A stretch of 64,000 bases of DNA from Chaetoderma sp. LZ-2023a (taxonomy: Eukaryota > Mollusca > Caudofoveata > Chaetodermatida > Chaetodermatidae), in assembly GCA_034401795.1 (NCBI GenBank), contig CM067366.1, positions 67,230,014-67,294,013 on the forward strand, given 5' to 3'. The translations under genes and the position numbers were made by a program. Positions within the stretch are counted from its first letter, which is position 1. The number at the start of each line of letters is the position of its first letter. Of this stretch, positions 35,221 to 48,359 are shown piece after piece. The notes below the pieces were generated by a model. The model did not search any database. It was not told the DNA's origin and saw nothing but the letters and a program-made list of their open reading frames with translations.

Positions 35221-35659
35221 TAAATAAATGAATTAATAAATGCAATGCCTAAATGAGTACCTATTAGCCATCGGTACAGAAAAAGTTCATAAATCACTGT
35301 CGATGCTGCGTCACAGATGAGGAACGTGAGATGGCACGATTCTGAAGTTGCTGGGAAATCTCCGCAGGGGAACTGTTGATGCGGCTCACTCTCAAGGACG
35401 ATGAAGAAGAACGACTGTAGTCGGATGCCTAGTACATAGTCATAATAGCCAATACAATAATTAAGCTGAATGTTAAAAAGTGTCCATCCAGTAACGGAAG
35501 TTTGTAAGTTGCCCGTAACATGAAGGGCTACAGTTGTAATTAAACAATGCATATACGTTACGGGGTACACCATACATGACACATCGCATAGCTCTTGCAG
35601 TGTACCAGGCAGAGTCCCACCAGCCTGTGGCCTAAAAGTTAATTAAACACACGACATGA

Positions 35660-36562
35660 GTTTGAATACCACTTTTCAGTGTGGTCCAGAAGATCTGGCG
35701 AGTTGTCCACCAAGAATCACCACTTGTTCTACATGCTGAAGAGATTACATATGGGGCACAAGGCCCATCCACCAGAAGGCTCCTCAGAGGGGTTTGTAGT
35801 GAGGAAGTCTCTTCTATTTATTTAGTTGCCCCAGGATGGCCGTCTGAGGGCTTAGAAAACCTTGTGATTGCGGATGTCCGATTTCTGACCAGAGAACAAG
35901 AACTGAATTCTGAAAGGCACTGCTGCGGCTAATAGTGAGCCACAGTCAGTAAGCAGTTGCCCACGTCTAGCACCGCACTGGCCACACAACCTATCACTCG
36001 CCAAAGTCTTGATCCTTGATTTTTCGCTCCTTTTATACTACTTGTGAAGTCAGAGGCAGGACGCCCAGCCAATAAGCTGGTGGGTTGTAGCCAATCAGCG
36101 TGCAACGAGGAAGGGTGAGGACGCTATCACGTGATAGGCACATTCCCCATTCATTCACGGGACTATAACGTCCCAGTAATATTTCGAAAATAATTTCAAT
36201 GGGCTTATTAAGGATAACTCGGCCATTTCTGGTCCAATTTTAAAACGGTAAATAGTTTTGGAATCCTCGTCTCATTCCAGTCCTGATATCTACAAAGATC
36301 TACGAGAATGGGTTAATTTAAGGAAATTATGTGTACCGACTCGGTACACTTTAGTATACATTCTCTCCCAATGTTGACATGTGTTGTCAGGGAAGCTCTG
36401 ACGTGAGCGCATGCACGCTACATGATCTCACGGACTTAGTCATTTCATAGAAACCTCTCTCATATGGCTCTATACACGCATACTATCCTACCCAGGGGAG
36501 CGTGCTTGGAAGTTACCCGGAGCGGTCATTCCATACCCCCACCAAGCTGGGACAGTCTATAC
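35660..36562 (-). promoter_or_regulatory. LTR/promoter region of left copy
   Basis: Reverse counterpart of 39392-40270. It has CCAAT boxes (AGCCAATAAG, AGCCAATCAG at about 36070-36105) and a TATA-like GTATAAAAGGAGC read on the minus strand at about 36026-36040. The CRE of the right copy is changed here to TGACTTCA. Confidence 0.55.
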
Positions 36563-36935
36563 CCATCCGTCCGATCCATGCTATACCACCCCCTCCTAGT
36601 TTGACACCTGTGATAAATGATTTCGCATCGCGGATTGAAAGCACAGGAGCACGCAAGGCAAGAATTATAGACTTCTCGAGTAGGTGCGTAGCCGAGAGGA
36701 GTAGTGCTGCGAGAGACGCGTAGTTTAATCAGAGAAGAGCACATAAAGGTTCGAAAGAGTTTGGGAGGGAGGTATACTTTTAGTTTTGATGTTTGGCCTG
36801 GTATTTATTTTTCCAGGCCTTTTTTTTTTTTTTCCATTTTGCGGTGCGTGCTCTTTTTATTATTTAATACCCCGATTGGCTAAACAATAGCTTGCATGGG
36901 CATTCTCTTGGTGACGGATAATTAAATTTCCGCCG
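36563..36935. other. Spacer between the two element copies; no gene
   Basis: Includes a plus-strand frame (36502-36723) that starts inside the LTR-like end and has no motif, and a T11 run at 36820. Confidence 0.4.
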
Positions 36936-36937
36936 AA

Positions 36938-37859
<922 letters not shown>

Positions 37860-38690
37860 GCTTTCTTGAGGTCAGCTGAATGATGCGGAGATGTTGCGTG
37901 ATGCTGTCACTCCAGTGGTTGCTGATGTTTTCCTAATTTTTCCAGCCTGAATAAGTCTACTCGCGGATGTTCTAGGCACTGCTCGGATCTCGGGTTGGTG
38001 GGCTATACAACGTTTCCCCGAGTATGGTCTGCCCGGCGTGGTAGCTTTTCTGATGGCAGGATCTACTGGAATGATGGTGCTGCACGTGGATGTCGGAGTG
38101 CTGGTATGCGGTGTTGAAGTGGTGATGGTGGCTTCCGTGAGACTTATCTCCTCATCGATAACTAAACTGAGCGGAGGTATTGAACTGTCTAGAATTGTCC
38201 TGTAATACTGGATCATTAATTGTCACAGCGGTTGTTATCACTACCGAAATTGGCTGTCCAATCACGGATGCGGATGTTGGTGTGGTGATGAGTGTTGCCG
38301 GTGTGGTCACTGCGGGTGCTGCCAGTGCGGATGTTGCAGTTGGTGTCGATGCTGATGCTGCAGGCACTGCCGGTGCTGTTTTACGGGTGCTGCCGGTGCT
38401 GTGGTGATGATTGCTGGGGTGCTGGAGCTGGCTGGCTGTGTTGCGGATGCGGATCCAACTTGCGGAAAGTCAGGTTGTCATCTTTTTGTATGCTTAGTTT
38501 TGGCCATCTCTCTGGTCGGAATTACTACAATTGGAAGTCTATTTTCAAAATGTGGAGCGTCCTCATTTTGCTCACCAGGGTTTAATGTCACAACCAATAA
38601 AAGATGCTTAAAAGTTGACGCGTGTGTTACATCGTACCGCATGGCAGAATATAAGTACTTGCGGTCAATGTTCATGTAAGAAGAGGCTTT
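37860..38690 (-). pseudogene. LINE X N-terminal/linker region, reverse copy
   Basis: Minus-strand frames read KYLYSAMRYDVTHASTFKH, then ...LVVTLNPGEQ, PTREMAKTKHTKR, followed by a Thr/Pro/Ala-rich linker (TTPTSASVIGQPISVV). The same order occurs on the plus strand at 48579-49070. No RT domain follows, so only the 5' portion is present. It continues about 400 bp beyond the part kept at 49 kb with GRPYSGKRCIAHQP. The function of this N-terminal part is unknown. Confidence 0.7.
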
Positions 38691-38895
38691 ATATTATTCT
38701 ATAATGGCCAGTCATTACAGATTTACAGTTACTTCAGTAAGTGTCTTCTAGTTCCTCATATGTAAGGCCACCACCTAGAGACCAAACTGTGAACCACGCA
38801 CCTCCTAGCGAGAGAAGTGTGAAGCGTGTTGAGTTATCTTAACTGGGTGCACTTCAAATTATTTTCCCGTTGATTTCCAGTGTAAGATCTAAGCT

Positions 38896-38896
38896 C

Positions 38897-38941
<45 letters not shown>

Positions 38942-38980
38942 AATAGTAATAACAACAACAACAACAACAACAACAACAAG
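38896..38980. repeat. (ACA)n microsatellite
   Basis: AAC/ACA tandem tract with a short TAATAGTAATA interruption at 38940-38950. Confidence 0.97.
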
Positions 38981-39059
38981 AGCAAGAGCTCCGCACACGC
39001 CGCATATCCCGCCATGATGACAAATCAATGAATGAGAGCTATCAGAAAACATTTATTTC

Positions 39060-39391
39060 TTCGTCAGATCCAGATCAGTCATCCTTATGAAGTGTCAAAG
39101 CGATCCGTCAATGAGGTATCATCCGGAAACCAATTTTTTAATTGGCTGCCGGTGGCTAGCGGCCATCTTGGATTTCGGATCATCGTCGATTTCGATAGGG
39201 TTCTTCTCCAGACATAGACCAACCACCTTATGAAGGTTCAATGCGATCCGACAAACGGTAACTGAGTTATCTTGCGGAAACCACTCTGTCATCTGCCCAC
39301 ATGATATTTTAATCGGCTCTCATCGGCCGACTAATGCCAATCATAAATCAATTAAAATAATACTGTTGTAGAGATGTTTGCTCCGGAGTAG
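39060..39391. repeat. Two-unit tandem repeat of about 150 bp
   Basis: TTATGAAG-GT-CAA-GCGATCCG, GAGTTATC/GAGGTATC, GCGGAAACCA and TTTTAAT-GGCT occur in the same order twice (about 39085-39180 and 39230-39325). No frame of interest. Confidence 0.6.
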
Positions 39392-39852
39392 CGCAGATCG
39401 ACCTAGGCTGGGTACGGGACGACCGCTCTGGGTACGTTCCACGCACGCCCCCTGGGTAGGATAGTACGCGTGTATAAAGCCCTATGACAGAGGTTTCCTT
39501 AAAATGGCTAAGTCTGTAAGAACGTGTAGCGCACATGCGCACGTCAGAGCTTCCCTGAGAAAACGTGTCACTATGAGTCTGTACTGGTGATTTCTTCAAA
39601 TCACACTATTCTCGTCGTTCCTGGAACGAATCAGGACCAGAATGAAACTAGGATTCCAAAACTTTTTACATTTTTTAAATGGGACCAGAAAATGGCCGAG
39701 TTATCGCTAAATGGCTCATTTAAATTATCTTCAAAATATTACTTTGCCGTCGTAATCGCGTGTATGCATTAATGAATAGGGAATGTGCTGTTCGCGTGAT
39801 GGCCACATCACCACTTTTTGCTGCACACTGATTGGCTACTGCTCGCCCGTGG

Positions 39853-40123
39853 ATTGGCTGAAGCGTCCTGCCTCTGACGTCACGAGTAATATAAAAGGAG
39901 CCAGAAATCGAGAATCGAGAGCACCATTGGCGTGGAAGCTGACCAGTCAGCAAGACTGTTGGACAAGCGCAGTGCTAGACACGGGAGAACTGCTAACTGA
40001 CGGTGGTACCTACATCACAGCAGTGCCATTTGAAATTGAGATCTCCTGCGCCGGTGAGCAGTCTTGGACATCCGCAATATGAATTTTGGAAGCTCCCGTA
40101 CAGCCATCCGGGACAAAAATAAA
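39853..40123 (+). promoter_or_regulatory. Retroelement promoter and poly(A) signal (LTR)
   Basis: In order: CCAAT box in reverse (ATTGGCTG, about 39853), a perfect CRE TGACGTCA at 39875-39882, TATAAAA at 39890-39896, and AATAAA at 40118-40123. This is the arrangement of U3-R-U5 in an LTR. The matching region in the left copy is at about 36000-36110. Confidence 0.6.
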
Positions 40124-42822
40124 TTATTATAAAGACTCCCGTTTCCAAACTTTCATAGAGGACTTTCCTGCGGATGGGCCTTGCAGGCCCGATGTGATTC
40201 TACAGCATGTAGAGCTGATGGTGATTCTTGGTGGATAACTCGCCGGATCTTCCGGATCGCGCTGAAAAGTGCTATCGAACCATTAATCTTTTGACCACAG
40301 TCTCGGTGTGTCACAAGAGCTATGCGATGTATCCCGCACCATGCACCCAGTTATTGAACATGCATATTTAATTACAACTGTAACCCTCCTTGTTAATTGG
40401 CACCTTTCAAACCACCGTCGTAGGAGGGAAACTTTATAACAAACGGTGTAAATTGATGTATCAGTTATTCTGACTATTTAATGGACATCTTTCTAACTGT
40501 TCTTCTCCACCGTCTTGAGAGTGAGCCGCATCAACAGTCTGCTTGCGGAAAGCTTCCCTGCATTCGGAATCGTGCCATCTCGCGCTACTCGACTGTAGCC
40601 TATCAATTTCAGGAATTTATGAACTCTTACTGTACCGATGACCAATAGGTAACTATACTATTGTACTATTCATTATTTCCGCAATAACCACGGTTGACTA
40701 ATAGGTGCCTTCCCGGTCTTAAGACCGCATTTTTATACTTTCTGTTTCATACTGTATATATTATCTTGATTTTCGGGTGCATATAACTAACGAGCGCATT
40801 AAGGTCCTTTGACCTGATATACTGTTTGAACTGTACTAGTTAGTTATGTATATGTCAAGTAGCCATCCTAGTTATTATGTTTTGTTTATATATAAAAACA
40901 CTAGGACGCAGTACGCTAGGCTATACTATACAGCAACATTATATCCGCATCACTGTATTCCCCCAGCATCAATTTTACACTTAGGTCACTATTCATGCTC
41001 ATATTGCTCGAACCTAACATGTGCCCGACTAAACCTGGCTATTCTAGCTCGATAGGATAGGTTTAACGTAGTTAGGGACAATCTCTCCATAAGAGACACA
41101 TTGTGTACGCCTCTTTTCCGGCTGTAGTGGATATGTAACACCACGCACTGGCTAGATTGTGTAAAATTGGCCAATTACCTTAGGGTCTCGTATTAATATC
41201 GAGTGATTGTATGTTTCTACGCTCCTCCAGTCGGAAAGCTCAATACTTGTCTGGACATCCAATCGACTCATTGGCAGGATCCGACTCTGGCAAACTACAT
41301 AACCCCCACCCTCCACCCCCCCTGTATCGTTGGATACCAGTTAGTTTAGATTCCCCCGCTAATGCAGGAAGCACTGCAAAAAGAAAATTTTATTATGTGA
41401 AACCAGCCTGCTCTGGGCATTCTTTAACCTAACCCTAATGACAGGTAGAACATTAATTCCATAACACATGGGTGACGAACGAGACGCAGATCTCCATCCA
41501 ACTCGTTGTACTGTCTGGGTGTGGTATTAGAACCCACCACACCCTCATGGGAATGTCACTAGCGACGGTCTCTTACTCCCCACCATAAATACTATTGCGC
41601 TTTCTAAATTTCTTTTGTGAACAGTAACTCATCCTAGTGAGGTTATATGTGGTTGCGGGACGATTGTGCCGGGAGTGTCATATGATTCGGAAGCTATTTC
41701 TCCGTGACATGTACGCGCACTGTCTTTCTGAGGAAGATGCTATGTGTAGTGGCCTTCGGGATGCTGGGCATCTTCGCCAGTTAGATATATGTGTCTAAAG
41801 ATAGGTATGAATCCCTACCACTTGTGGCCAAAGCTTATAAACGTATCTAATAACCAACTGGTAGGTTAGATTTTAGCAGAAGGCCCGCATAAATAAAGCG
41901 ACATCTACCAATGCAGTATCTTTGAACCTACATAAGACGGTGACCTATGAATTCTTCGGAAATCATTCGTCCCGCCTTCACATAAACCAGTGTGCATCAC
42001 ATTAATTATGGCTTCACTAGGATTGACCAGCACGTAGCTTTTTGGCTTGAGCAAAAGAGTGGCTCTTTTTGCCAGCTCTTTTCCTCAGCTTCGGCATTGA
42101 AGGCATTTTCCTGTGAAGGAGGCCCACGCAAGGCACTTTCCTCCCACAACAATAATATTGTGTATGTGTTAGGGGTATAGTTGGTTTATATTAAACTATT
42201 CAAGTAGCCTCGTTGCGATGCTCCCTTGCGGGGATACCACTGCGGATTTACGAATCTGTGTGGTACCTTCGGCGAGACCACGTAGAAAGAACACTGAGTA
42301 GCTCTATGTACTGTATTATTTTGCTCATTTACTGTCAAGCGAGTAGCATTGTTTGTATAGTTACTATTCTTACTTTTAATTATATCACACGTCCAGACTT
42401 TTAATCTAGTGAATGGACCGACATACCGGCGACACCAACAGTTGGTACGAGACCCTGAGGTTCAATCTCAGTGGCTCCATTGGAACATAAACGTTCCACC
42501 GGCTCTAGAAGTCAGTCTTTGAACCTTCTGGAGAGATGCGATAAGGGGTCCGTAACCATGAGAACCGTAGCTAACCAGCCCTCCTGCGCATCCTCTACAT
42601 GCGGTACAATGGAGTGGATCAACACCACGGACCAGTGCATACCCCCGTGAGCTACAGGTGGCACCCGATGTGGGGCTCGAATGAGAAGGGAACCCACACC
42701 AACACTCAACTCACCCACGTTCCAGTCTTCTTCATTCGACAGTCAGCACTCCCTAGACTTGGAAACAGGCCATCTGCATACAGGATGATACTGCACCGAA
42801 AACAATCCCGCAGACAGTATCG

Positions 42823-45800
42823 TTGGAAACTCTTCCACATGTACACCGTAAAGTAATATATAAGTGTGCTTGTCTGTTTAGTGGCGTTTCCACCAGTGTC
42901 ACTGTTGACACTGGAGCTTCCATCACCGTGTTTAACAAGCACTTTTATGACAGCATCCAACCTCATAAGAAGCCACCCCTTAGGCCTACAAACATCTTTT
43001 TGCAAACAGCTACGGGAGCCGATGCTCCCGTGGCTGGTGTAGTAAACCTCGTAATACAGATAGAGGAAATGCAATTAATACAGCGAGTCGTCATTGCCTC
43101 TATTCTAAACTATGCCCTGCTTGGCTCTGATTTCGTCAGTGCCAGCGAAGTCGTCATACATTGCAGACAACAGGAATTGGGCATACATGGCCAACGTATA
43201 CCCCTTGGACCGGAATCATCACTGTACGATACCTGTGCGGTGATTTTGGCATCTACGGCCACAGTTGAGATAGGACAAGAGCAAATATTATGGGCCACAG
43301 CACCACAGTTAGTAAACAACACACACATACCCATGCTGGAACCCGACCCTGATTACATGATTGCCTCACAATGCGCCAGTCCCCAAATGATCGTGGACAC
43401 CACCAACAATGATCATATACCATTTAGGGTATTTAATTGCACAACGGACCCATTAACTCTTGAAACGGGAGGTCATTGTGGCCATCTGGTGGATGTGATA
43501 TCACTGGAAACACCCCCTACTACATTGATGCAGACTCCTAAACTTGACATACGGAAACCTTTATACAAATATCGCGATAGTTTCTCAGCTGGTTATATGG
43601 ATCTGGGAGAAGTGCATCTCATGTGACACTCCATCAACACCGGAAACAACCGATTTGTTTGATAAACCGTTCGACATCTTCCCATTCACAAGGAAGCAGA
43701 GGCACATCAACAAGGGAACGGCATGTTGCAGACAGGCATAATAGAGCCATCAGCATCCCCCTGCGCCAGTCCCATTGTACTAGCAGGCAAAACAGACAGG
43801 TCTTTGCGGTTTTGTATAGACTACCGCCACCTTAATGATTTAAGCAGCAAAGACGTGTATCCATTACCTAGGATAGATCAGGCTTTAGATTCCTTGTCTG
43901 GAGCCTAGTGGTTTTGTACCCTTGATTTAGCTAGTGGATACTGGCAGGTGACCATGGATGAGGCTGACATGGAGATGACCGCGTTTGTGTGTAGGGATGG
44001 CTTTTTCCAGTTCTGCAAGATGCCCTACAGATTTTACAGCGCCCCTGGAACATTCGAGCATCTCATTGAGCAAGTATTAATCACTCTGCAATGGAAGATC
44101 TTTCTCTGTTACATCGACGATGTAATCGTCTTTGGCTCAACGTAGACAAAGTTCTCTTGCACTTTCATACAGTGAGTTTAAAGCTCAAACCTAAAAAGTC
44201 TCATCTTTTTAGACAGAGCGTCGAGTTCCTAGGACATGTCATATCCAGCAATGGAGTGGCTGCTCAGCCATCGAAGACAAAAGCAGTAGCGGAGTGGCAG
44301 ACCGCCACTTCAGTCATGGACACCCAGAGTTTCCACGGTCTCTGCCAGTACTATCGTCACTACATCCATGACTTCAGCGAGATTGCATCACCACTATTTA
44401 GGATCACCGAAAAAGATCGACCATTCGAGTAGATAAGTGAGTGTGAAGGTTCCTTCAGGGTGCTGAAGGAACTCTTGACGACCGCCCCAATTCTTGCTCA
44501 TCCTAACCCTAACCTCGATTTCATCTCAGACACTGATGCATCGGCTTATGCCATTGGTGCAGTTCTACCTCAGGTCACAGAAGATGGAACAGAGCAGGTA
44601 TTGGGTTATGGTTTGTGTACTCAGAATAAAATGGAGAAACGTTAGAGGGAATTGCTAGTTGCGTCCATTTTGTCAAGTATTACAAACACTTTCGGTACGG
44701 GCGCCCATTTACCCTGCATACAAATCACGCCTCACTATGCTGGCTCAGAAAACCCAAAAATCCGGAGGGCCAGGTAGCGAGGTGGCAGGAATCTTTGCAG
44801 GCCTTCAACTTCAATGTTGTTCATCGATCCGGCAAACTACATGGAAATGCTGATGCCTTGAGCAGAATCGGGCTTGAGGATGAACAAGAAGTGGCCACTA
44901 CCGTGACACATACTACACAGCCATCTCCGGTGGTCCCCAAATTGCGGTGCGCAGAGTGGAACATGGAGACAGTCACTCACGAACAAGCCACATACACGCA
45001 GACTTGGAACATGTATGTGTTGATCTAGGAGTGGGTACATCCTCCTAAGGGATCGGTTGCACCATTTTCCGTGGTGGAAAAATACTACTATCAGCAGTTT
45101 GGGGAGTGCCATATCCAAAATGACATTCTCTACATTAATGACCGGATAGTGATCCCTGAGCATTATCGTAAGACTATTCTAGAACAACTACACGATAGGA
45201 CTGGACATATAGCCATCGAACAAACCACGCCATGAATAAAACAGAGATTCCACTGGCTCGGGATACACGATAGTGTGAATGCGTGGGTCACCAAATATGT
45301 CCCATGCCAAAGACGTGCTGTTGGCCAGCACCATTCCGCACCCCTACAAGTTAAAATTGTTGGTTCACTTGGGAGCGAGTGGCTATTGATGTGCTCGGAC
45401 CCTTGAATACAACAGATGAAGGAAACAAGTATATCCTCGTATTGTAAGATTATTTTACGAAGTGGGTAGAAGCATTTGCTTTGCTGGACCAAGAGGCATC
45501 CACAGAAGCAAGCAATGTGTTCTGCTGATTCGGTATGCCCTATGAACTGCACTTCGAACAAGGAAGTAATTTTGAAAGCCAGTTGATCTCTGAGCTCTGC
45601 AAATTGTTTCACAAAGTCAAAACGCGCTCAACGCCCTACCATCTATGAAGTGATGGGATGGTAGAGAGGTTCAACAGAACCCTGGCCGAGATGCTGACAA
45701 AGGAAACACGCTTTGTTTGTCGGAATTGGGATCTAAAACTCCCACATGTGCTCATAACATACCGCACTTCAATACATTCCAGCACGGGCTATAACCCTGC

Positions 45801-46347
45801 TCAGTTAATTTTAAGCTGTGAATTAGCCTTACCCCTAGATCTGGCCATGCCCAGGATACCAGGGGAGTAAAATTCACCATCTCTCTACGTAGAGCTCATG
45901 TGACAGCAGATAGAGTAGACTCATGAGCTAGTGAGAGCAACATTATCCACTGCACACTGGCGTAAGAAAACGTAGCACGACCGCCGAGTGCATGGAGACA
46001 CATATGAGGCAGGAAAGATGGTTTGGGTTCACGATTCGCGACGTTCTGCAAACATGCCAAGTAAACTGAGTTACCAGTGGAAAGGCCCCTATGTGGTAGT
46101 AGGTAAGAAGTCTGACGTGACCTACCATATCCGTACCTCGGATGGCCTGACATCAGTCATTCACTTTGATCGACTTAAGCCTTGTGTCAGTGACGGCCTA
46201 GTGCCAGAGCTCGGGTTTGGTGTTCCATGTGACACCAGTACCCAGACAGATGTCTCTGTGGAAACAAGTATTCCCGACGTTAGTCCAGAGCACCGCGGTG
46301 CCAGTTTGACCCTCTCCTACCAAACCAGGACTCCAGTGAACAAATGA
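42823..46347 (+). pseudogene. Gypsy pol: protease, RT, RNase H, integrase; many stops and frameshifts
   Basis: Protease: VDTGASITVF with catalytic Asp at 42907. RT: CIDYRHLND, TLDLASGYWQV, then YIDDVIVF catalytic motif (about 44110-44133); a TAG at 43906-43908 sits where the family has a coding residue. Linker: KPKKSHLF and VEFLGHVIS. RNase H: DTDASAYAIGAVL (about 44530) and a second part ending HGNADALSR. Integrase: badly decayed in the middle, with C-terminal VERFNRTLAEM and TGYNPAQL (45658-45800), then a KLSYQWKGPYVVV-type C-terminal domain (46075). At least seven stops or shifts are present, so this copy is dead. Protein products would act in cytoplasmic particles and the nucleus in a live element. 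Confidence 0.9.
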
Positions 46348-46445
46348 CTAATGCTGAGGACGATGACGAGATACGTACTCGCCCTCTCCCTTCTCAGAGC
46401 GGGTCTACATGATCTGGGAAGTCGTATCCGAAGACTTTCTCGTTT

Positions 46446-47063
46446 GTGCTGTCCAAGGGGAAGGATGGAAAAGTTGTTCCGCTGACCTCTTCCCACTCCA
46501 ACCCACTTCATGTTATTACCCCAATTATAGAGTTACCACAAGCGGAAGGTGAGGCTGCCCTGGGCCATGCTTCCTGTGGAGTGGAACATGTAATAAATAA
46601 CATGGAAGTGAAGAGGCTTGATGAGGCCTTGGTTTGTTTTGATGAAACCACCCCATCCCAAGGTGCACCACATCCTATAGCACCACCACCTCCACTCCAA
46701 TTCGCATCCCTCAGCTATGCACCAATTTCGGACATCATCGGTCCTGTCCAGTTCACACTCCACTCATCGTCTGTTAACTGTCAATCTTCAGATATGAGAG
46801 AGTCAGCTGCTACAGCAGAGGTGGCATCCCGCATTACAGTCAACCCCCCCCCCCCCTCCCTCACCCTCCCCCACCCTATCACACATCACACATCACCTAT
46901 CACACATCAATCACTCGTAATAACAGTCAGTATTATTAAGAGAGCAACATGCCCGCAATCTGCCGTCCATATCGAGTCGGATTTTGCTACTGAAAGGAAG
47001 ATTGTTAATGGATTGATTCAAGTTACGACAGCACCCTTCTTCGTCATCCGTGCTCTAAAGTAA
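46446..47063 (+). pseudogene. Gypsy 3'-terminal frame, unknown function
   Basis: A 205-codon frame, shifted relative to the preceding integrase tail but apparently continuous with it (VLSKGKDGKVVPLTSS follows a frame change near 46400). It has Pro-rich stretches, partly from a C14 run at 46843, and no env or chromodomain motif that I recognise. Confidence 0.4.
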
Positions 47064-48359
47064 CTCTGTCCCATCTCCGGACACCACCCACATACAGCCT
47101 TCCCGCTCCGCTGCCATAAAAACGTCACACTGCACAACAGCGCAAGAATCATCCACGCGTATCAATCAAATTCACCAACATGACAGAGACACAGACACTC
47201 CGGATGACTGTATTCACAATATCCATATGACGGTATTGTAAATTGTAAAACTGAGGCACGCATTTTCACAACTGTATTGTGCTAATAATTAGGTTTGGTC
47301 TAGGTGAGGTGAGACTAGTCCTACCCACAGAGGATGCAGTCCACCCACCCGGAAAACGCAGTCCAGCTTCGCGGGGTCAGTAGACTTGGTTTCCGCAAGA
47401 CATGGAACTGTTTAAACCAAACAATAAATTACATACAGCTATACTGTCCTAATTTTGATTAAGAACACTGCAGTTCTACAGCGTATACAAATTATTAGTG
47501 TGCGGGCTGGTGAAGCAGCATCAAAACTTCGACAGTATAACATCATTGAGAATTTCAAATATTCTCTTACCTACCTATTCCAGCCACTAATCAACATGGG
47601 CTGGAATAAATCGACTACACACAGAAAGAGGTGCATGTAAAAGATCATGCGCGTACAAGGGATGCTGCTCTGAGGAACAGATAATGAAAACATATATTTC
47701 CATTTTTCGCATCAACTACGAATAGTCAGCAGCATCAGATTGCCTAAATTTCCGATCAACCACGTGCTTTCAAAACAAGAACCATGCGATCTTCACATCA
47801 ATTTCCAGTAAATTGGATCAAAGGTTATAAACAAAAGAACCGCCCTACGTGCATCTACCACAGCGTGATTGAAGAGGCGAGAGGTGGTGAGTCGGGTGCA
47901 AGCTGCTGACATCACCATGCTCTCCTATACCCCATTGGGCGTTCCAGCCTGAAATTTGAACAGGAGAGTTTATAAGCATCCAACTTGAAAAACCGTTTCA
48001 TGCTAATTAAAAGGTGAGCTTCCATGGGAATAAGTAGTTCCAGATTTTAAGGTTGATTGAAGACTATCCTTCCTTTTTATATTTGTATTTACCTTCTTTA
48101 CACGAAGGGAATAGTTGATCCGACTCCAAGAAAATTAAAATTAAATATTTCCATATTTGGTGGGACTGACTCACCCTAAAACCTAAAAACAGGAGGAAAG
48201 CGCATACTGAAAATTTCACCTTCCCGTCAAACTCGACACAAGGGAAGATTAAGCATTAGGCTGCTTTCGTGTCGCAAACAAAATTCTGCTGTTTCTTATT
48301 ATTATTTTACTATCTATTATTGGCCAGGAAAGTTATGAAGTGTTAGGTTTCAATTAGGT
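47064..48359. other. No recognised gene
   Basis: Spacer between the Gypsy copy and LINE X. Short frames only; a (TTA)n-like bit at 48295. I see no LTR matching 39392-40270. Confidence 0.4.

Larger units (their letters stand above)
31930..36562 (-). mobile_element. LTR-type element, left (inverted) copy, 5' part only
   Basis: In reverse orientation this arm matches 39392-42720 block by block: promoter/LTR-like region (36562 to about 35660), leader (35660-35220), a 1.1-kb unit present twice in tandem here (35220-34076 and 34075-32930), GCATTTTCCTGTGA block (about 32690), and a reading frame starting MD-HTGDT (ATG at 32398). Identity looks to be around 75% by eye. No pol genes follow at its 3' end, so the copy is truncated at about 31930. 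Confidence 0.75.
39392..47060 (+). mobile_element. Gypsy LTR retrotransposon, right copy (degenerate)
   Basis: Plus-strand element with LTR/promoter region (39392 to about 40270), long leader, gag-position start (42413), then protease, RT, RNase H and integrase (42823-46347) and a tail (46446-47063). The order protease-RT-RNaseH-integrase is that of Ty3/Gypsy elements. I could not find a matching 3' LTR in 47-48.4 kb, so the 3' end may be lost. The leader of about 2.1 kb between poly(A) site and gag start is unusually long. Confidence 0.7.

Noticed and set aside
36502-36744. Overlapping open frames at the left LTR edge
   Set aside because: They cross an element boundary and show no motif.
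42440-42485. tRNA-like stretch with GGTTCAATCTC resembling a B box
   Set aside because: It lies in a region homologous to the left copy's open frame, where the box is not conserved, and no cloverleaf can be drawn.
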